From Bacteroidia bacterium (GTDB lineage Bacteria > Bacteroidota > Bacteroidia > NS11-12g > UBA9320): DNA of 16,769 bases. A program made the position numbers and the translations under genes. The notes beneath the pieces are model-generated. The model did not search any database. It had not been told where the DNA came from and worked only from the letters and a program-made list of their open reading frames with translations. The stretch is taken from NCBI GenBank assembly GCA_013042025.1, contig JABDQY010000097.1:1-16769 (forward strand). The letters are read 5' to 3'. This document shows positions 1 to 8,861 of this stretch, in pieces (the stretch's first letter is position 1; every line of letters starts with the position of its first letter).

Positions 1-23
1 GGGTTCGAATCCTCTCGGGTGCA
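1..23 (+). tRNA. 3' end of a tRNA, probably tRNA-Arg (partial)
   Basis: The window opens inside a tRNA. A T-loop TTCGAAT is followed by CCTCT (3' side of the T stem), then CGGGTGC (3' side of the acceptor stem) and a discriminator A at position 23. No CCA is encoded; a short T run follows. The implied 5' acceptor strand would be GCACCCG, which resembles tRNA-Arg genes, but the anticodon lies outside the window, so the isotype is an inference. Confidence 0.7.
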
Positions 24-83
24 CTTTTTAAATTCAATACGCGATTAATGACTATATTCCTCTATCATTAACTCCTCGTTTTC

Positions 84-1184
84 ATGAATAAAGATTATCA
101 AACTATTATAGTTGGAGGTGGTCCGGCAGGTTTAAGCACTTGGCTTTTCCTGCATCAACAATCACCTGATTTAGCTGCAAAAACATTGGTAATTGAAAAA
201 GAAAACTATCCGCGAAAAAAGCTCTGTGGTGGAGGTATTTCAACACCGGGTAGATATTTACTCTCAAGCTTAAATTTCGAGTTTGACTTTGATCATTTGC
301 CTATAAAACATCTTGAAATTACCATAGAGGATAAAAGCTATACCGTTGACGCTCCTCCGGGTTTTGTAGTCGTAGATCGTGCCGTTTTTGATAAAGCCTT
401 AGCTACTGAAGCAATTAGACGAGGATTGGTATTGCATCAAGGTGAATCCTTTGTTGGTTTTGAAAGAGATAAGAATTCATTGGTAGTGGAAACATCAAAG
501 GAAAAGTACTTTACAAAAGCGTTGGTTGCTGCAGACGGAGCAAACTCCAAAGTAAGAAATTGTTTAAATTTAAATGAATCTCATAGAATCTGCAGATTAT
601 TGGAAACTTATGCAATTCAATCAACTATTGATGAAGAAAACACCGATTTTGAAACAGCCTATTTTGATTTTTCACCAACCAAAAAGTATGGATTACAAGG
701 TTATACTTGGAAATTCCCCTGCATACTTCAAGGTAAAAAGAGTTTTAACTCTGGAATTTTTGATAGTCAAATTCACACCAAGAAAGAACGAACATCCATA
801 AAGAATGTATTAAACGCTAGATTTGATTCAGAATCTATCCTATTTGATAAAAAGGTTCAATCTCATCCTATTCGATACTTTTCTAAAGATGCCACTTTTT
901 CGGTCAATAACATTCTTTTAGTAGGAGATTCGGTTGGAATAGAACCAGCCTTAGGAGAAGGAATATCCACGTCTATCGCCTATGGAAAAGTTGCTGCAAA
1001 TTCAATTCTAGAAGCACACCAAAGCAAAAATTTCACTTTTAGCACTTACAAGTCATCTTTGCTTTCAAGTAGATTAGGGGAAAGTTTGCTGAAACAAGTA
1101 GATTGGGCCAAAAGCTTTTATGCAAATGATGAAAACACCCTTCCATCCTTAAAGCGATATTTTCTAGGAATCCCGTTTAAATAA
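84..1184 (+). CDS. geranylgeranyl reductase-family FAD-dependent oxidoreductase
   Basis: This 366-residue flavoprotein belongs to the FAD-dependent group that includes geranylgeranyl reductases, which reduce isoprenoid double bonds or other lipophilic substrates. The N-terminus has the dinucleotide-binding GGGPAG (residues 11-16) after a hydrophobic beta strand. It is followed by the family-typical KKLCGGGIS (45-53), a DGANS motif (151-155) and the second FAD-contacting motif, GD at 281-282 with GEGI at 291-294. The length is normal for the family, and there is no signal peptide or membrane segment, so it is probably cytosolic or membrane-peripheral. The ATG at 84 lies just ahead of the FAD motif and no SD is seen. 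It sits alone between a tRNA and the cyclase gene, so its substrate (menaquinone, carotenoid or another isoprenoid) cannot be inferred from neighbours. Confidence 0.88.
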   Translation: MNKDYQTIIVGGGPAGLSTWLFLHQQSPDLAAKTLVIEKENYPRKKLCGGGISTPGRYLLSSLNFEFDFDHLPIKHLEITIEDKSYTVDAPPGFVVVDRAVFDKALATEAIRRGLVLHQGESFVGFERDKNSLVVETSKEKYFTKALVAADGANSKVRNCLNLNESHRICRLLETYAIQSTIDEENTDFETAYFDFSPTKKYGLQGYTWKFPCILQGKKSFNSGIFDSQIHTKKERTSIKNVLNARFDSESILFDKKVQSHPIRYFSKDATFSVNNILLVGDSVGIEPALGEGISTSIAYGKVAANSILEAHQSKNFTFSTYKSSLLSSRLGESLLKQVDWAKSFYANDENTLPSLKRYFLGIPFK

Positions 1185-1212
1185 TAAATCGTAGATATTG
1201 TTTATGTTTTCG

Positions 1213-1220
1213 TAAATTTG
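1213..1220 (+). promoter_or_regulatory. possible Bacteroidota -7 box for the cyclase gene
   Basis: TAAATTTG matches the Bacteroidota -7 consensus TAnnTTTG and lies 36 bp before the ATG at 1256 in an otherwise non-coding 71-bp gap. No convincing -33 TTTG is found at the usual spacing, so this is a moderate call based on one box. Confidence 0.35.
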
Positions 1221-1255
1221 GCTTCTAGGTATTCAAATAACCCGACCCTCGAAGT

Positions 1256-4200
1256 ATGAACCAACTATTAAGCGAAAGTTTAAGATCCAGGATATTTAAA
1301 ATTTTCGATCAAGAAAAAGGATCAACAAGCATTTGCAAAATTGCGAATAAGGTAGAGACAATTAAAGAGGACTTTGAGAATGAATACGAAATTCTATCTA
1401 ATTTAGATATCAAAGGGGTTAGGAAAGCTTTATCAAAAGGAATATTCGAAAATAAAGAAGCCTATTTCTATTCATATTTTGAAGGTATTACACTCAAGGA
1501 GTTTAGAAGTTCTCAGAAAATTTCAGATCATAGATTATTGACAATTGCTTTGTCAATTGTAAAAATATTAAAGAATCTACATAAATCGGGTATTAGTCAT
1601 TTTAGACTTAACTCTAACAATATTTTAATTGAACCACATACTCTAAAAGTACAGCTTATTGACTTTAGTTTAGCAGCAAAGCACAATACTAACAACTCAT
1701 TAGACTTTAATACATGGGGTGAAGAACTCGCTTATATTGCTCCAGAGCAAACAGGACATCTTAAGAAAAAAATAGATCAACGAACGGATTTATATTCATT
1801 AGGTATTATTCTCTTCGAATTATGTGCGGGACAAACGCCATTTAACAACGAAAAATTAACTGATATTATCCATGATCATTTAGTAAAAGTACCTCCTACT
1901 CTTGTTTCACTAAACGAGGACAGTCCCATTATCTATTCGTCAATTGTGACTAAGCTTTTATCTAAAAACCCAGATGATAGATATCAAACTTCTATTGGGT
2001 TAGAAGCCGATTTGAATAAGTGCTTAGACTTAATGGAGTCAGGAAAGGGAGACAATTTATTCGAACTAGGAGTTGCTGATTATTCTGATAAACTGAATTT
2101 ATCGAAGAAGTTCTACGGACATGAACTCGAACTGAATACAATAAAACAAGCTTTTGAGAAAGTTAAAAAAGGAGGAAAAGAAGTAATCTTAGTATCTGGT
2201 GAAACTGGTGTTGGTAAAACTGAGTTTATTTCTGAATTTGCTAAATATGTCGATACAAATGATGGGATACTTCTGTCTGGGAAGTTTGAGCTTGGCAATA
2301 CTGACTTACCGAACAAAGCTACCATAGAAGCCCTGAGAGGTTTAGCAACGTTCATTTTGTCCCAATCAGACAACAAGCTAAAAGAATGGAAGAAAACCAT
2401 TACAAATGCAGTTGATGATATTGGGCAGTTACTTATTGATCTGATTCCTGAATACAAATGGATTTTGGGAGAGCAGAAACCACTAAGCAACTTAAGTGCA
2501 GGGCAACTTCAAAGCCGAATTAACTTTTTATTTTATAGAATATTAGAAGAAATTGCCAATCCAAGCAGGCCTGTTATACTGTTCATAGACGACTTTCATA
2601 AGGCAGATACTGCTTCTTGGACTACCTTTCTTAGTTTAGTAGAGGGAAAGGATATTGAGCATTTACTTTTAGTGTTTAATTACAGAACCTCAGAACTTGA
2701 AGAAAATTCAAAATTCGCTTCAAGAATAAAACAGCTTCACGAACTCAACCAACCACCAGTTGATATTGAAATTAAAAATCTTGTTTTCGAAGATATTCAA
2801 GAACTGATCAGCGATTCAATGGTAATTGACGATGAGGAAGAACTAAGTAAGATAGTTTTTAACAAGACCTTTGGTAATCCTTTCTTTGTTCATAAAATAT
2901 TACTCTCAGCGTATGATCAAAAATATCTAGAATTTGATCCGAAGGCGAAGCGATGGACATGGAAAAAAGACAAAGTACAGACGATTAAGTTGGCTGACAA
3001 TGTGATAGATTTCATGACTGAAAAAGTTAAAAATTTACCACAAACTGAGCTGACCATTTTAAGTCAAGCCTCATGCTTTGGAGAGCACTTCTCTTTGGAT
3101 GACTTAGCATACCTGTCCGATTTAAAGAATAACGAAATACTACTAGCGGTAAATAACCTCGTTGATCAACAAATTATTATCCAAATAAATGATAAGTATA
3201 ACTTTACACATGAGCGTATAAGAGAAGCTGCATATGAACTTATAGATAACACTGAGAAAGAACTATGGCATTACCAAATAGCTAATCTGTTACAGCAAAG
3301 TGAAGGTGATGAAGAAGGTAAAGTGTTTAACATTGCTAACCACCTCTCTCTTGGTAAAAATCATATAAAAGAAGAAAACAAAAAAGGGGCAGCAGAATTG
3401 TTGAATCAGGCAATAGCAGAAGCAAAGAAAGCAGCATCATTTGAATCAGCCTTTCACTATTCAGAACTAGCCATTTCCCTATTAAATCAAAAGGATTGGG
3501 ATGATAATTACGATTTAATGCTTTCGTTGCATAACGATGCTGCGGAGACGGGAATGATTGTTGGAGAATCAATTGATGCGGAGAATTATTTATCTGAATC
3601 CTTAAAAAATGCCAAAAACTTCTCTGATCGGATTAAAGCCCACGAATTAAAAATCAACCACTTAAGTGAAGCACATCAATTCCCAGAAACAGTATCGCAT
3701 TTGTTAGTAGTTCTAGATGAAATTGGTTATGGAGTTAAAAGAAATCCAAGCAAACTGGCCATCCTTAAGGAACTATTGATGGTAAAAATGCAATTCATTG
3801 GCAAGAAACCTGAAGACATTCTGGAATTTCCAGAAATGACCAATGAAAAAGCTAAGGCCTTTGTGAAACTTACAGTAATGGCGAGCACCGCAATTTTTGG
3901 AAGTGCTCCTGATATTTTACCTATCATATTTTTTAGACAAACTAGATTATCTTTAAAATATGGCAATTCAGAATATTCGCCCTATTGTTATATCTCCTAT
4001 GGATTTGCCATCACTGCATTTATGGGCGATGTAGTGCAAGGTTATAATTTGGCAAAAATGTCTCTTAAGTTGGTAGAGAAACTAAATGCTGAAGCCGTTA
4101 GAGCAAAAGTGATAGTTGTTCACCACGCTTTCCTATCCTATTGGAAAGATAGTATTATTGAAAGTGTAGAACCACTGAGAGAAGCGTACTTCATTGGAAG

Positions 4201-6310
4201 ACAAAATGGCGACTTGCTCTATGCTTCTTTTGCCATTTCATTCTACAATCAAATTCGTATATATACGGGTCACAACTTGAATGATTTGCTAGAGTCCATG
4301 ACGACAGGAAACATTACCATAAAGAGTTTAAATCAGGACTTGGTTTATATTATTTCAGAAGTGCAACGTCAATTTGTAATTAGTTTGGTACGAGAAGTTG
4401 ATAAACCATGGATTTTCCAAAGTGACGGTTTTGATGAATCAACCTATTTAAGCAAACTTGATGAGCTGGGAGATACTGCAAGTAAATTTGAAATCTATTT
4501 TGGTAAAGTATTCTTATCCTGCATTTTCAACAACTATGATAATGGATTTGAGAACAGCAAAATAGCACGCCAATACGAAGAACAAACCACTGCAAGACAA
4601 ATACCATATCCAAGTTATCTGTTGTATTCAGCAATGACTGCTATAAAATCAGAAAAATTAAATCCGAATGGTCTTTCAGGAAAAGCTAAGAAAATAGCAA
4701 AGAAAAAAATTAAGGCACTAAAGTCATTTGCAAAACATGCACCACAAAATTTCGTAAACAAGCACACACTTCTGGATGCTTTTGTATATGAAGCAGAAGG
4801 TAATAAGAACAAAGCGATGGCTTACTTTCAAGATGCAGTGGACCTATCTCACAAGTACAACTTCCTTCATGAAGAAGCTTTAGCAAGAGAGCACTTTGCA
4901 TATTTCCTTTTAAATAATGGCCAAACCGAATTTGGAGAAACTATGTTGCATAAGGCTTATGATTGTTACAATAAATGGGGAGCAGCAAATAAATGCCTTC
5001 AACTTGCTCATAATTATCCAACTTACTTTGGACAAAGCGATCAAAATGTCTATCAATCCATAGGAGGTTTTCAAAACATCTTCGACCTGAACACAATTAT
5101 TAAGAGTAATAGGATTCTGTCTTCAGAGAATAATCTTGAAGGTCTTCTAAGAAAAATGGTAAAAGTGGTTATGACCAATGCAAGTAGTACTAAAATAATT
5201 CTTGCTCTTAAAGATGAGAAAGGTAAACTAGCCCCATCCGTATTGGGTGTAGGTGAAGATATTTATACCTTTTTAGACAATAACAATCATCAAAATATTC
5301 AATATCCAAAGGCAATATTTCAATTTGTAAGGCACTCTAAATCAGAGTTTTCTAGCCCAAATCTTACGTTAAACAATCAATATAAGTACGATGAATATGT
5401 AAAAAACGAAAAACCTATTTCTGTTTGTTGTATTCCTGTAATATCAAAAGATGAGCTTATTGCGGTTCTTTATTTAGAGAACAACCTTACTGAACATGCA
5501 TTTGACGAAAAACGAATTGAATTTTTTAAAACCATCGCTGCCCAATTAGCTATTTCTTTGGATAATGTGTTTCTGTATGAACAAATGGAACAGAAAGTAA
5601 AAAACAGAACTTCGGAGCTTTTAGTTAAAAACCAAGAACTTACCATTGAGAAAAAGAAATCAGATGATTTATTGTTAAACATTCTACCAGCGGAAACGGC
5701 AGAAGAGCTTAAGAATTTCGGTAAAACTACTGCAAAAAGGTATGAGGAAGTTACTATTCTGTTCTGTGATATAAAGAACTTTACAAGTTTTGCCGAAACC
5801 CTAACAGCTGAAGAATTAGTTTCTGAGCTGGATGTATGTTTCAAAAATTTTGATGAAATCATTACGAACAATGGATTAGAAAAAATTAAAACGATAGGTG
5901 ATGCATATATGGCTGTAGGAGGTTTACCAGATAACAATACCGCGACAGCTAAAGACGTAATTAACGCATCACTTGAAATGCAACGTTTTATTAAAGAACA
6001 TGCAAAATCAAGAATTGAAAAAGGTCTACCCCATTTTGAAATTAGAGTTGGTATAAACACCGGTCCTGTTGTTACTGGAGTTGTGGGAACAAAGAAATTC
6101 CAGTTTGATATTTGGGGTGAAGCTGTAAACGTTGCAGCACGCATGGAACAACATGGTGAACCTGGAAAAGTAAATGTATCTCAATCTACTTTCGACATTA
6201 TTAAAGATTCCTACAAGTGTATTAGTCGAGGTAAAATTACCGCCAAAAACATGGGTGATGCAGACATGTATTTTGTGGAATCCAAGCTGCAACCCGTATC
6301 CAGTTCATAA
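1256..6310 (+). CDS. multidomain adenylyl cyclase: pseudokinase-like domain, STAND ATPase, helical repeats, GAF, class III cyclase
   Basis: This 1684-residue signalling protein should make cAMP from ATP under control of its large sensory part. Domains in order: a kinase fold (about 1-270); an AAA/STAND NTPase (about 285-560) with Walker A GETGVGKT at 315-322 and Walker B LFIDD at 442-446; a long TPR-like helical region (about 560-1270); GAF (about 1280-1440); a coiled-coil and transducer segment with LLLNILP near 1472; and the cyclase (about 1495-1675). The cyclase is complete: metal Asp D1505 and D1549, adenine-selecting K1545 and D1618, and transition-state N1625 and R1629. This predicts an ATP-specific homodimer. 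The kinase part looks dead: the HRD position reads HFR (115-117), so the catalytic Asp is Arg, and DFG is DFS (136-138); APE is kept (162-164). The kinase-AAA-TPR-GAF order recalls the trifunctional kinase/ATPase/histidine-kinase proteins of other bacteria, with a cyclase as output. No membrane segment is seen. It is not evidently in an operon. Confidence 0.92.
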   Translation: MNQLLSESLRSRIFKIFDQEKGSTSICKIANKVETIKEDFENEYEILSNLDIKGVRKALSKGIFENKEAYFYSYFEGITLKEFRSSQKISDHRLLTIALSIVKILKNLHKSGISHFRLNSNNILIEPHTLKVQLIDFSLAAKHNTNNSLDFNTWGEELAYIAPEQTGHLKKKIDQRTDLYSLGIILFELCAGQTPFNNEKLTDIIHDHLVKVPPTLVSLNEDSPIIYSSIVTKLLSKNPDDRYQTSIGLEADLNKCLDLMESGKGDNLFELGVADYSDKLNLSKKFYGHELELNTIKQAFEKVKKGGKEVILVSGETGVGKTEFISEFAKYVDTNDGILLSGKFELGNTDLPNKATIEALRGLATFILSQSDNKLKEWKKTITNAVDDIGQLLIDLIPEYKWILGEQKPLSNLSAGQLQSRINFLFYRILEEIANPSRPVILFIDDFHKADTASWTTFLSLVEGKDIEHLLLVFNYRTSELEENSKFASRIKQLHELNQPPVDIEIKNLVFEDIQELISDSMVIDDEEELSKIVFNKTFGNPFFVHKILLSAYDQKYLEFDPKAKRWTWKKDKVQTIKLADNVIDFMTEKVKNLPQTELTILSQASCFGEHFSLDDLAYLSDLKNNEILLAVNNLVDQQIIIQINDKYNFTHERIREAAYELIDNTEKELWHYQIANLLQQSEGDEEGKVFNIANHLSLGKNHIKEENKKGAAELLNQAIAEAKKAASFESAFHYSELAISLLNQKDWDDNYDLMLSLHNDAAETGMIVGESIDAENYLSESLKNAKNFSDRIKAHELKINHLSEAHQFPETVSHLLVVLDEIGYGVKRNPSKLAILKELLMVKMQFIGKKPEDILEFPEMTNEKAKAFVKLTVMASTAIFGSAPDILPIIFFRQTRLSLKYGNSEYSPYCYISYGFAITAFMGDVVQGYNLAKMSLKLVEKLNAEAVRAKVIVVHHAFLSYWKDSIIESVEPLREAYFIGRQNGDLLYASFAISFYNQIRIYTGHNLNDLLESMTTGNITIKSLNQDLVYIISEVQRQFVISLVREVDKPWIFQSDGFDESTYLSKLDELGDTASKFEIYFGKVFLSCIFNNYDNGFENSKIARQYEEQTTARQIPYPSYLLYSAMTAIKSEKLNPNGLSGKAKKIAKKKIKALKSFAKHAPQNFVNKHTLLDAFVYEAEGNKNKAMAYFQDAVDLSHKYNFLHEEALAREHFAYFLLNNGQTEFGETMLHKAYDCYNKWGAANKCLQLAHNYPTYFGQSDQNVYQSIGGFQNIFDLNTIIKSNRILSSENNLEGLLRKMVKVVMTNASSTKIILALKDEKGKLAPSVLGVGEDIYTFLDNNNHQNIQYPKAIFQFVRHSKSEFSSPNLTLNNQYKYDEYVKNEKPISVCCIPVISKDELIAVLYLENNLTEHAFDEKRIEFFKTIAAQLAISLDNVFLYEQMEQKVKNRTSELLVKNQELTIEKKKSDDLLLNILPAETAEELKNFGKTTAKRYEEVTILFCDIKNFTSFAETLTAEELVSELDVCFKNFDEIITNNGLEKIKTIGDAYMAVGGLPDNNTATAKDVINASLEMQRFIKEHAKSRIEKGLPHFEIRVGINTGPVVTGVVGTKKFQFDIWGEAVNVAARMEQHGEPGKVNVSQSTFDIIKDSYKCISRGKITAKNMGDADMYFVESKLQPVSSS

Positions 6311-6326
6311 AATCCTACGAACTCCT

Positions 6327-7769
6327 CTATTTAACATTGGATAGTCCAAATATGAAGTCGGCATTGTAACCTTCACTACCGTCTCCTTGAAGAAACCTAG
6401 CTTGGCTATGACACCCCATACATGTTGATGTTTTTTGATTAAATGTCTCTAGTGCAGCATTTGCCAATATTCTTGGCTGATACTTACTTCCATAAGTAAA
6501 TAGGCTTGGGTCTAGCGGCCATTGAGTGCCAACTAACTTGTAATACTGCCAAACCGATTCAGGTTCGTATTTAGCGATACTATTGATAAAATACGAATTA
6601 ATCTTCTCTGTACTAGGAGCAATTCGAGTTACTCGAGCTACTTGAGCTGGTGTTCTCTTTTTGCTGCTATAAAACAATTGCCTATCCGTAGGTTTGTTGA
6701 TCATAGTTGAATCGTAATTATTTGGATCTAAATAACTATAGCGTATAGATTTATCAATTATTGGTTGACCATTTTCACCCATCTGTGGGGCATTGTCTAT
6801 TTGTTCGAATGTACTCCAAACCCATTGCGTAACTTCAGATACTTTGTGAATTATATGAACAGCTACTAGGCCAATATGTATTTCTTTACCACCTCTTAAA
6901 GCTACTCTTCGAGTATAGAATCTAGAAGTATCGTCTTTAGACGTTAAAATACGCCATCCAGCTTTTAGAATTACTGCACCAGGATTCTCAATAAACTTAT
7001 ATGTAGTAGTACTGTCAGCACCTGAACCATTAAATGTAGAATCGAAATTATTACCCACAGGAAAGTAAGCACGAGAATACATATTCTCAATACCCATTGG
7101 AGTTCCATTTGTATCAACTTTCAAACCTTGAGTTACGGAAGGCCAGTTTGTAGCAAATTCTTTTTGACCTTCTTTGGAGTATAGTTTAGCATTAAAGACA
7201 TATTCATATGCTTGTTTGTTATAAAATATCTGGAACATGGTGTACTTCCCATTTACATCTACTAATGGTAGATTATGAGCATTTGTTTTATCCATACTCT
7301 TTAATTTCGGAATAATTCTTAAATCCGCTACTGATCCCGAGTTAATCGGAAAATCATTCTCCATTCCATACTCCCATGTTTGGGGAATTTGTCCGCTATC
7401 AACGTACAATTCTGTACTTGGCATCCAATGTTCAAATACTGTAAAAGCTGATTCAGCACTTAATGTTTTAGTGCTGTCTGCTGATCCATCTGGGTTAGCA
7501 GGCCAATGCATACTTATAAATGATTTCCACGAAAATGTATCAGCTGCATTCTGCAAATAGGCAACTAAGCTGTCCATGTTTTGATAACCAGGAATGTCCT
7601 GCACATGCGGTAATCCAAGTGCATTCGGAATATGAAAATATCCATTTTCTGGATTGGTAATGTCATCTGGGTTCGCTGTTTTAGTTTTAACATCTGACCG
7701 GCAATATGCTAAAAGGCCAATTGCAATGACTAAAATAGAGTAAACGAAAAATTTATTTGTGCTTTTCAT
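6327..7769 (-). CDS. exported monoheme cytochrome c family protein, possible lipoprotein
   Basis: This 480-residue protein carries one heme c attachment site, CMGCH at residues 450-454, close to the C-terminus. Its N-terminus is an export signal: basic residues, then a hydrophobic stretch ending LLAYC, with Cys23 as a possible lipidated Cys. Tyr at -1 is unusual for a lipobox, so plain signal-peptidase I processing is possible. The remaining 420 residues form a soluble domain rich in Trp and Tyr, with a conserved-looking WVWSTFEQIDNAP stretch. I recognise this only as a cytochrome c-type family without known function; electron transfer or a heme-dependent oxidation in the periplasm are options. 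Its ATG lies 4 nt after the stop of the 334-residue gene, so the two are almost certainly co-transcribed. It converges on the cyclase gene with only 16 bp between the stops and no clear terminator there. Confidence 0.82.
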   Translation of the reverse strand: MKSTNKFFVYSILVIAIGLLAYCRSDVKTKTANPDDITNPENGYFHIPNALGLPHVQDIPGYQNMDSLVAYLQNAADTFSWKSFISMHWPANPDGSADSTKTLSAESAFTVFEHWMPSTELYVDSGQIPQTWEYGMENDFPINSGSVADLRIIPKLKSMDKTNAHNLPLVDVNGKYTMFQIFYNKQAYEYVFNAKLYSKEGQKEFATNWPSVTQGLKVDTNGTPMGIENMYSRAYFPVGNNFDSTFNGSGADSTTTYKFIENPGAVILKAGWRILTSKDDTSRFYTRRVALRGGKEIHIGLVAVHIIHKVSEVTQWVWSTFEQIDNAPQMGENGQPIIDKSIRYSYLDPNNYDSTMINKPTDRQLFYSSKKRTPAQVARVTRIAPSTEKINSYFINSIAKYEPESVWQYYKLVGTQWPLDPSLFTYGSKYQPRILANAALETFNQKTSTCMGCHSQARFLQGDGSEGYNADFIFGLSNVK

Positions 7770-7773
7770 GGGT

Positions 7774-8778
7774 TCAAATTTGAGTTGGTTTTAATTGAAT
7801 TATTTTGGGTGCTAGGTTTTTACTTACATATCCAATGTATACTTTAGCCGATAAACCCTTAGTTGGATTAAAGACTATTTTAAAGTGTGATATAAAAGGG
7901 ATAAATTTTTTATCAGCATCATACTTTAGAGCAACAAGATATGACTTTATTTGATCTGACTTAGAGCTCAAGCATAGTCCCTCTTTTACTAAACTTTCAA
8001 GTAAAGCAATAGCATCGTCACTAGAGTTACAGTAGCATTCAAAGCCAAGGGCATCTCCTACTTTTTCGGATATGTCAATATCTAAATCCAGTTTAGAGCA
8101 ATATTTTGATACGGTTTCAATAAATGCGGTAAACTTCTTGTTGAACAAAGATGAATGCTTAATAGAGCGTAAAAATTCCAAAGCCCATAATTTATGCTTG
8201 CCTTGGATAAACAAACGAAGTCTGTGGTCTTTACGGGAATGCATCATCCCTATTTGAGTAATCCGAGCTTTATTCTTTAGGTCATGGAGTATTTCTAGAA
8301 AGTGTTTTAATACAGAAGGCTTTAGCTGCTTATTGAATACTTTAAAAAAAACTTGTTCAGCTAAAAGTATGGTTTCTAGGTTATTAATATTTGTTTTAGG
8401 TCCAAAAAAGAAACAAAAATTAGATTGTGTCTTTTCCATTTCTTCATAATCAAATTCCAGCCAAATATTATTGATTTGATTGGCAATATCGGGATTTTTC
8501 CAATAGTCTGAGAAAATCTGCAATCCATGCAAAAGTTGCTTATCAATTTGTAAGGAACTATCTAAGCTTGAAACAAATGAATGGAACTTGGCAGAATCAG
8601 CAGTGCAACAAAGAAAATCAGCATTATCAGTACTTTGTCCTAATTGAATTTCGTAGCCAAAAAATGGACATAAATCCTCAGGAAATATTTTGGTAAAATC
8701 CCAGATGTTCTTAATTGCAACATCATTAATAATGTCTGATATCAGGGGCAAATTATAGTGCTCCAAAATATCAGACAT
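7774..8778 (-). CDS. uncharacterised 334-residue protein next to a RiPP-like small gene
   Basis: No function can be named. The frame is open up to a TTG at 8811, but I place the start at the ATG at 8778 because AAGGAG lies 6 nt upstream (8785-8790), a clear SD in a genome that mostly lacks them. The protein is mixed alpha/beta and acidic, with no signal peptide, membrane segment or metal motif; it has several Cys (C37, C57, C58, C248, C250). Landmarks are WLEFD (106-110), FFFGPK (123-128), RLRLF (186-190), LDLDID (230-235), GFECYC (245-250), HFKIVF (298-303) and AKVYIGY (311-317). From memory these resemble an unnamed family of cyanobacterial and other proteins encoded near putative peptide-precursor genes; this is uncertain. 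Its position between the AYWSQ protein (83 nt upstream) and the cytochrome (4 nt downstream) suggests a role in handling or modifying that small protein. Confidence 0.75.
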   Translation of the reverse strand: MSDILEHYNLPLISDIINDVAIKNIWDFTKIFPEDLCPFFGYEIQLGQSTDNADFLCCTADSAKFHSFVSSLDSSLQIDKQLLHGLQIFSDYWKNPDIANQINNIWLEFDYEEMEKTQSNFCFFFGPKTNINNLETILLAEQVFFKVFNKQLKPSVLKHFLEILHDLKNKARITQIGMMHSRKDHRLRLFIQGKHKLWALEFLRSIKHSSLFNKKFTAFIETVSKYCSKLDLDIDISEKVGDALGFECYCNSSDDAIALLESLVKEGLCLSSKSDQIKSYLVALKYDADKKFIPFISHFKIVFNPTKGLSAKVYIGYVSKNLAPKIIQLKPTQI

Positions 8779-8784
8779 AGATTT

Positions 8785-8790
8785 CTCCTT
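8785..8790 (-). promoter_or_regulatory. Shine-Dalgarno AAGGAG deciding the start at 8778
   Basis: On the minus strand AAGGAG is followed by six nucleotides and then ATG. This favours the ATG at 8778 over the TTG at 8811, which would add 11 residues with no obvious ribosome-binding site. Confidence 0.65.
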
Positions 8791-8861
8791 AACTTGTAAA
8801 GTGCTTATCAAGTTGTTATTAAACTAATAATGTGGGGAAATAAATTTTAAACTAATTCTAC

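Noticed and set aside
5470..6144. Open frame of 224 codons on the minus strand inside the cyclase gene
   Set aside because: It is antisense to the strongly conserved cyclase and GAF domains, is rich in Ser/Phe/Val as expected for an antisense frame, and has no recognisable domain or start signal.
6305..6325. Weak inverted repeat AGTTC/GAACT between the cyclase and cytochrome stops
   Set aside because: Only 5 bp with a long loop and no T run; not a credible terminator.
8779..8811. TTG start at 8811 for the 334-residue protein
   Set aside because: An ATG with an AAGGAG ribosome-binding site lies inside this stretch at 8778.
8819..8856. 10-bp direct repeat TTAAACTAAT at 8819-8828 and 8847-8856
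   Set aside because: Too short and AT-rich to separate from chance; a binding site is possible but unsupported.
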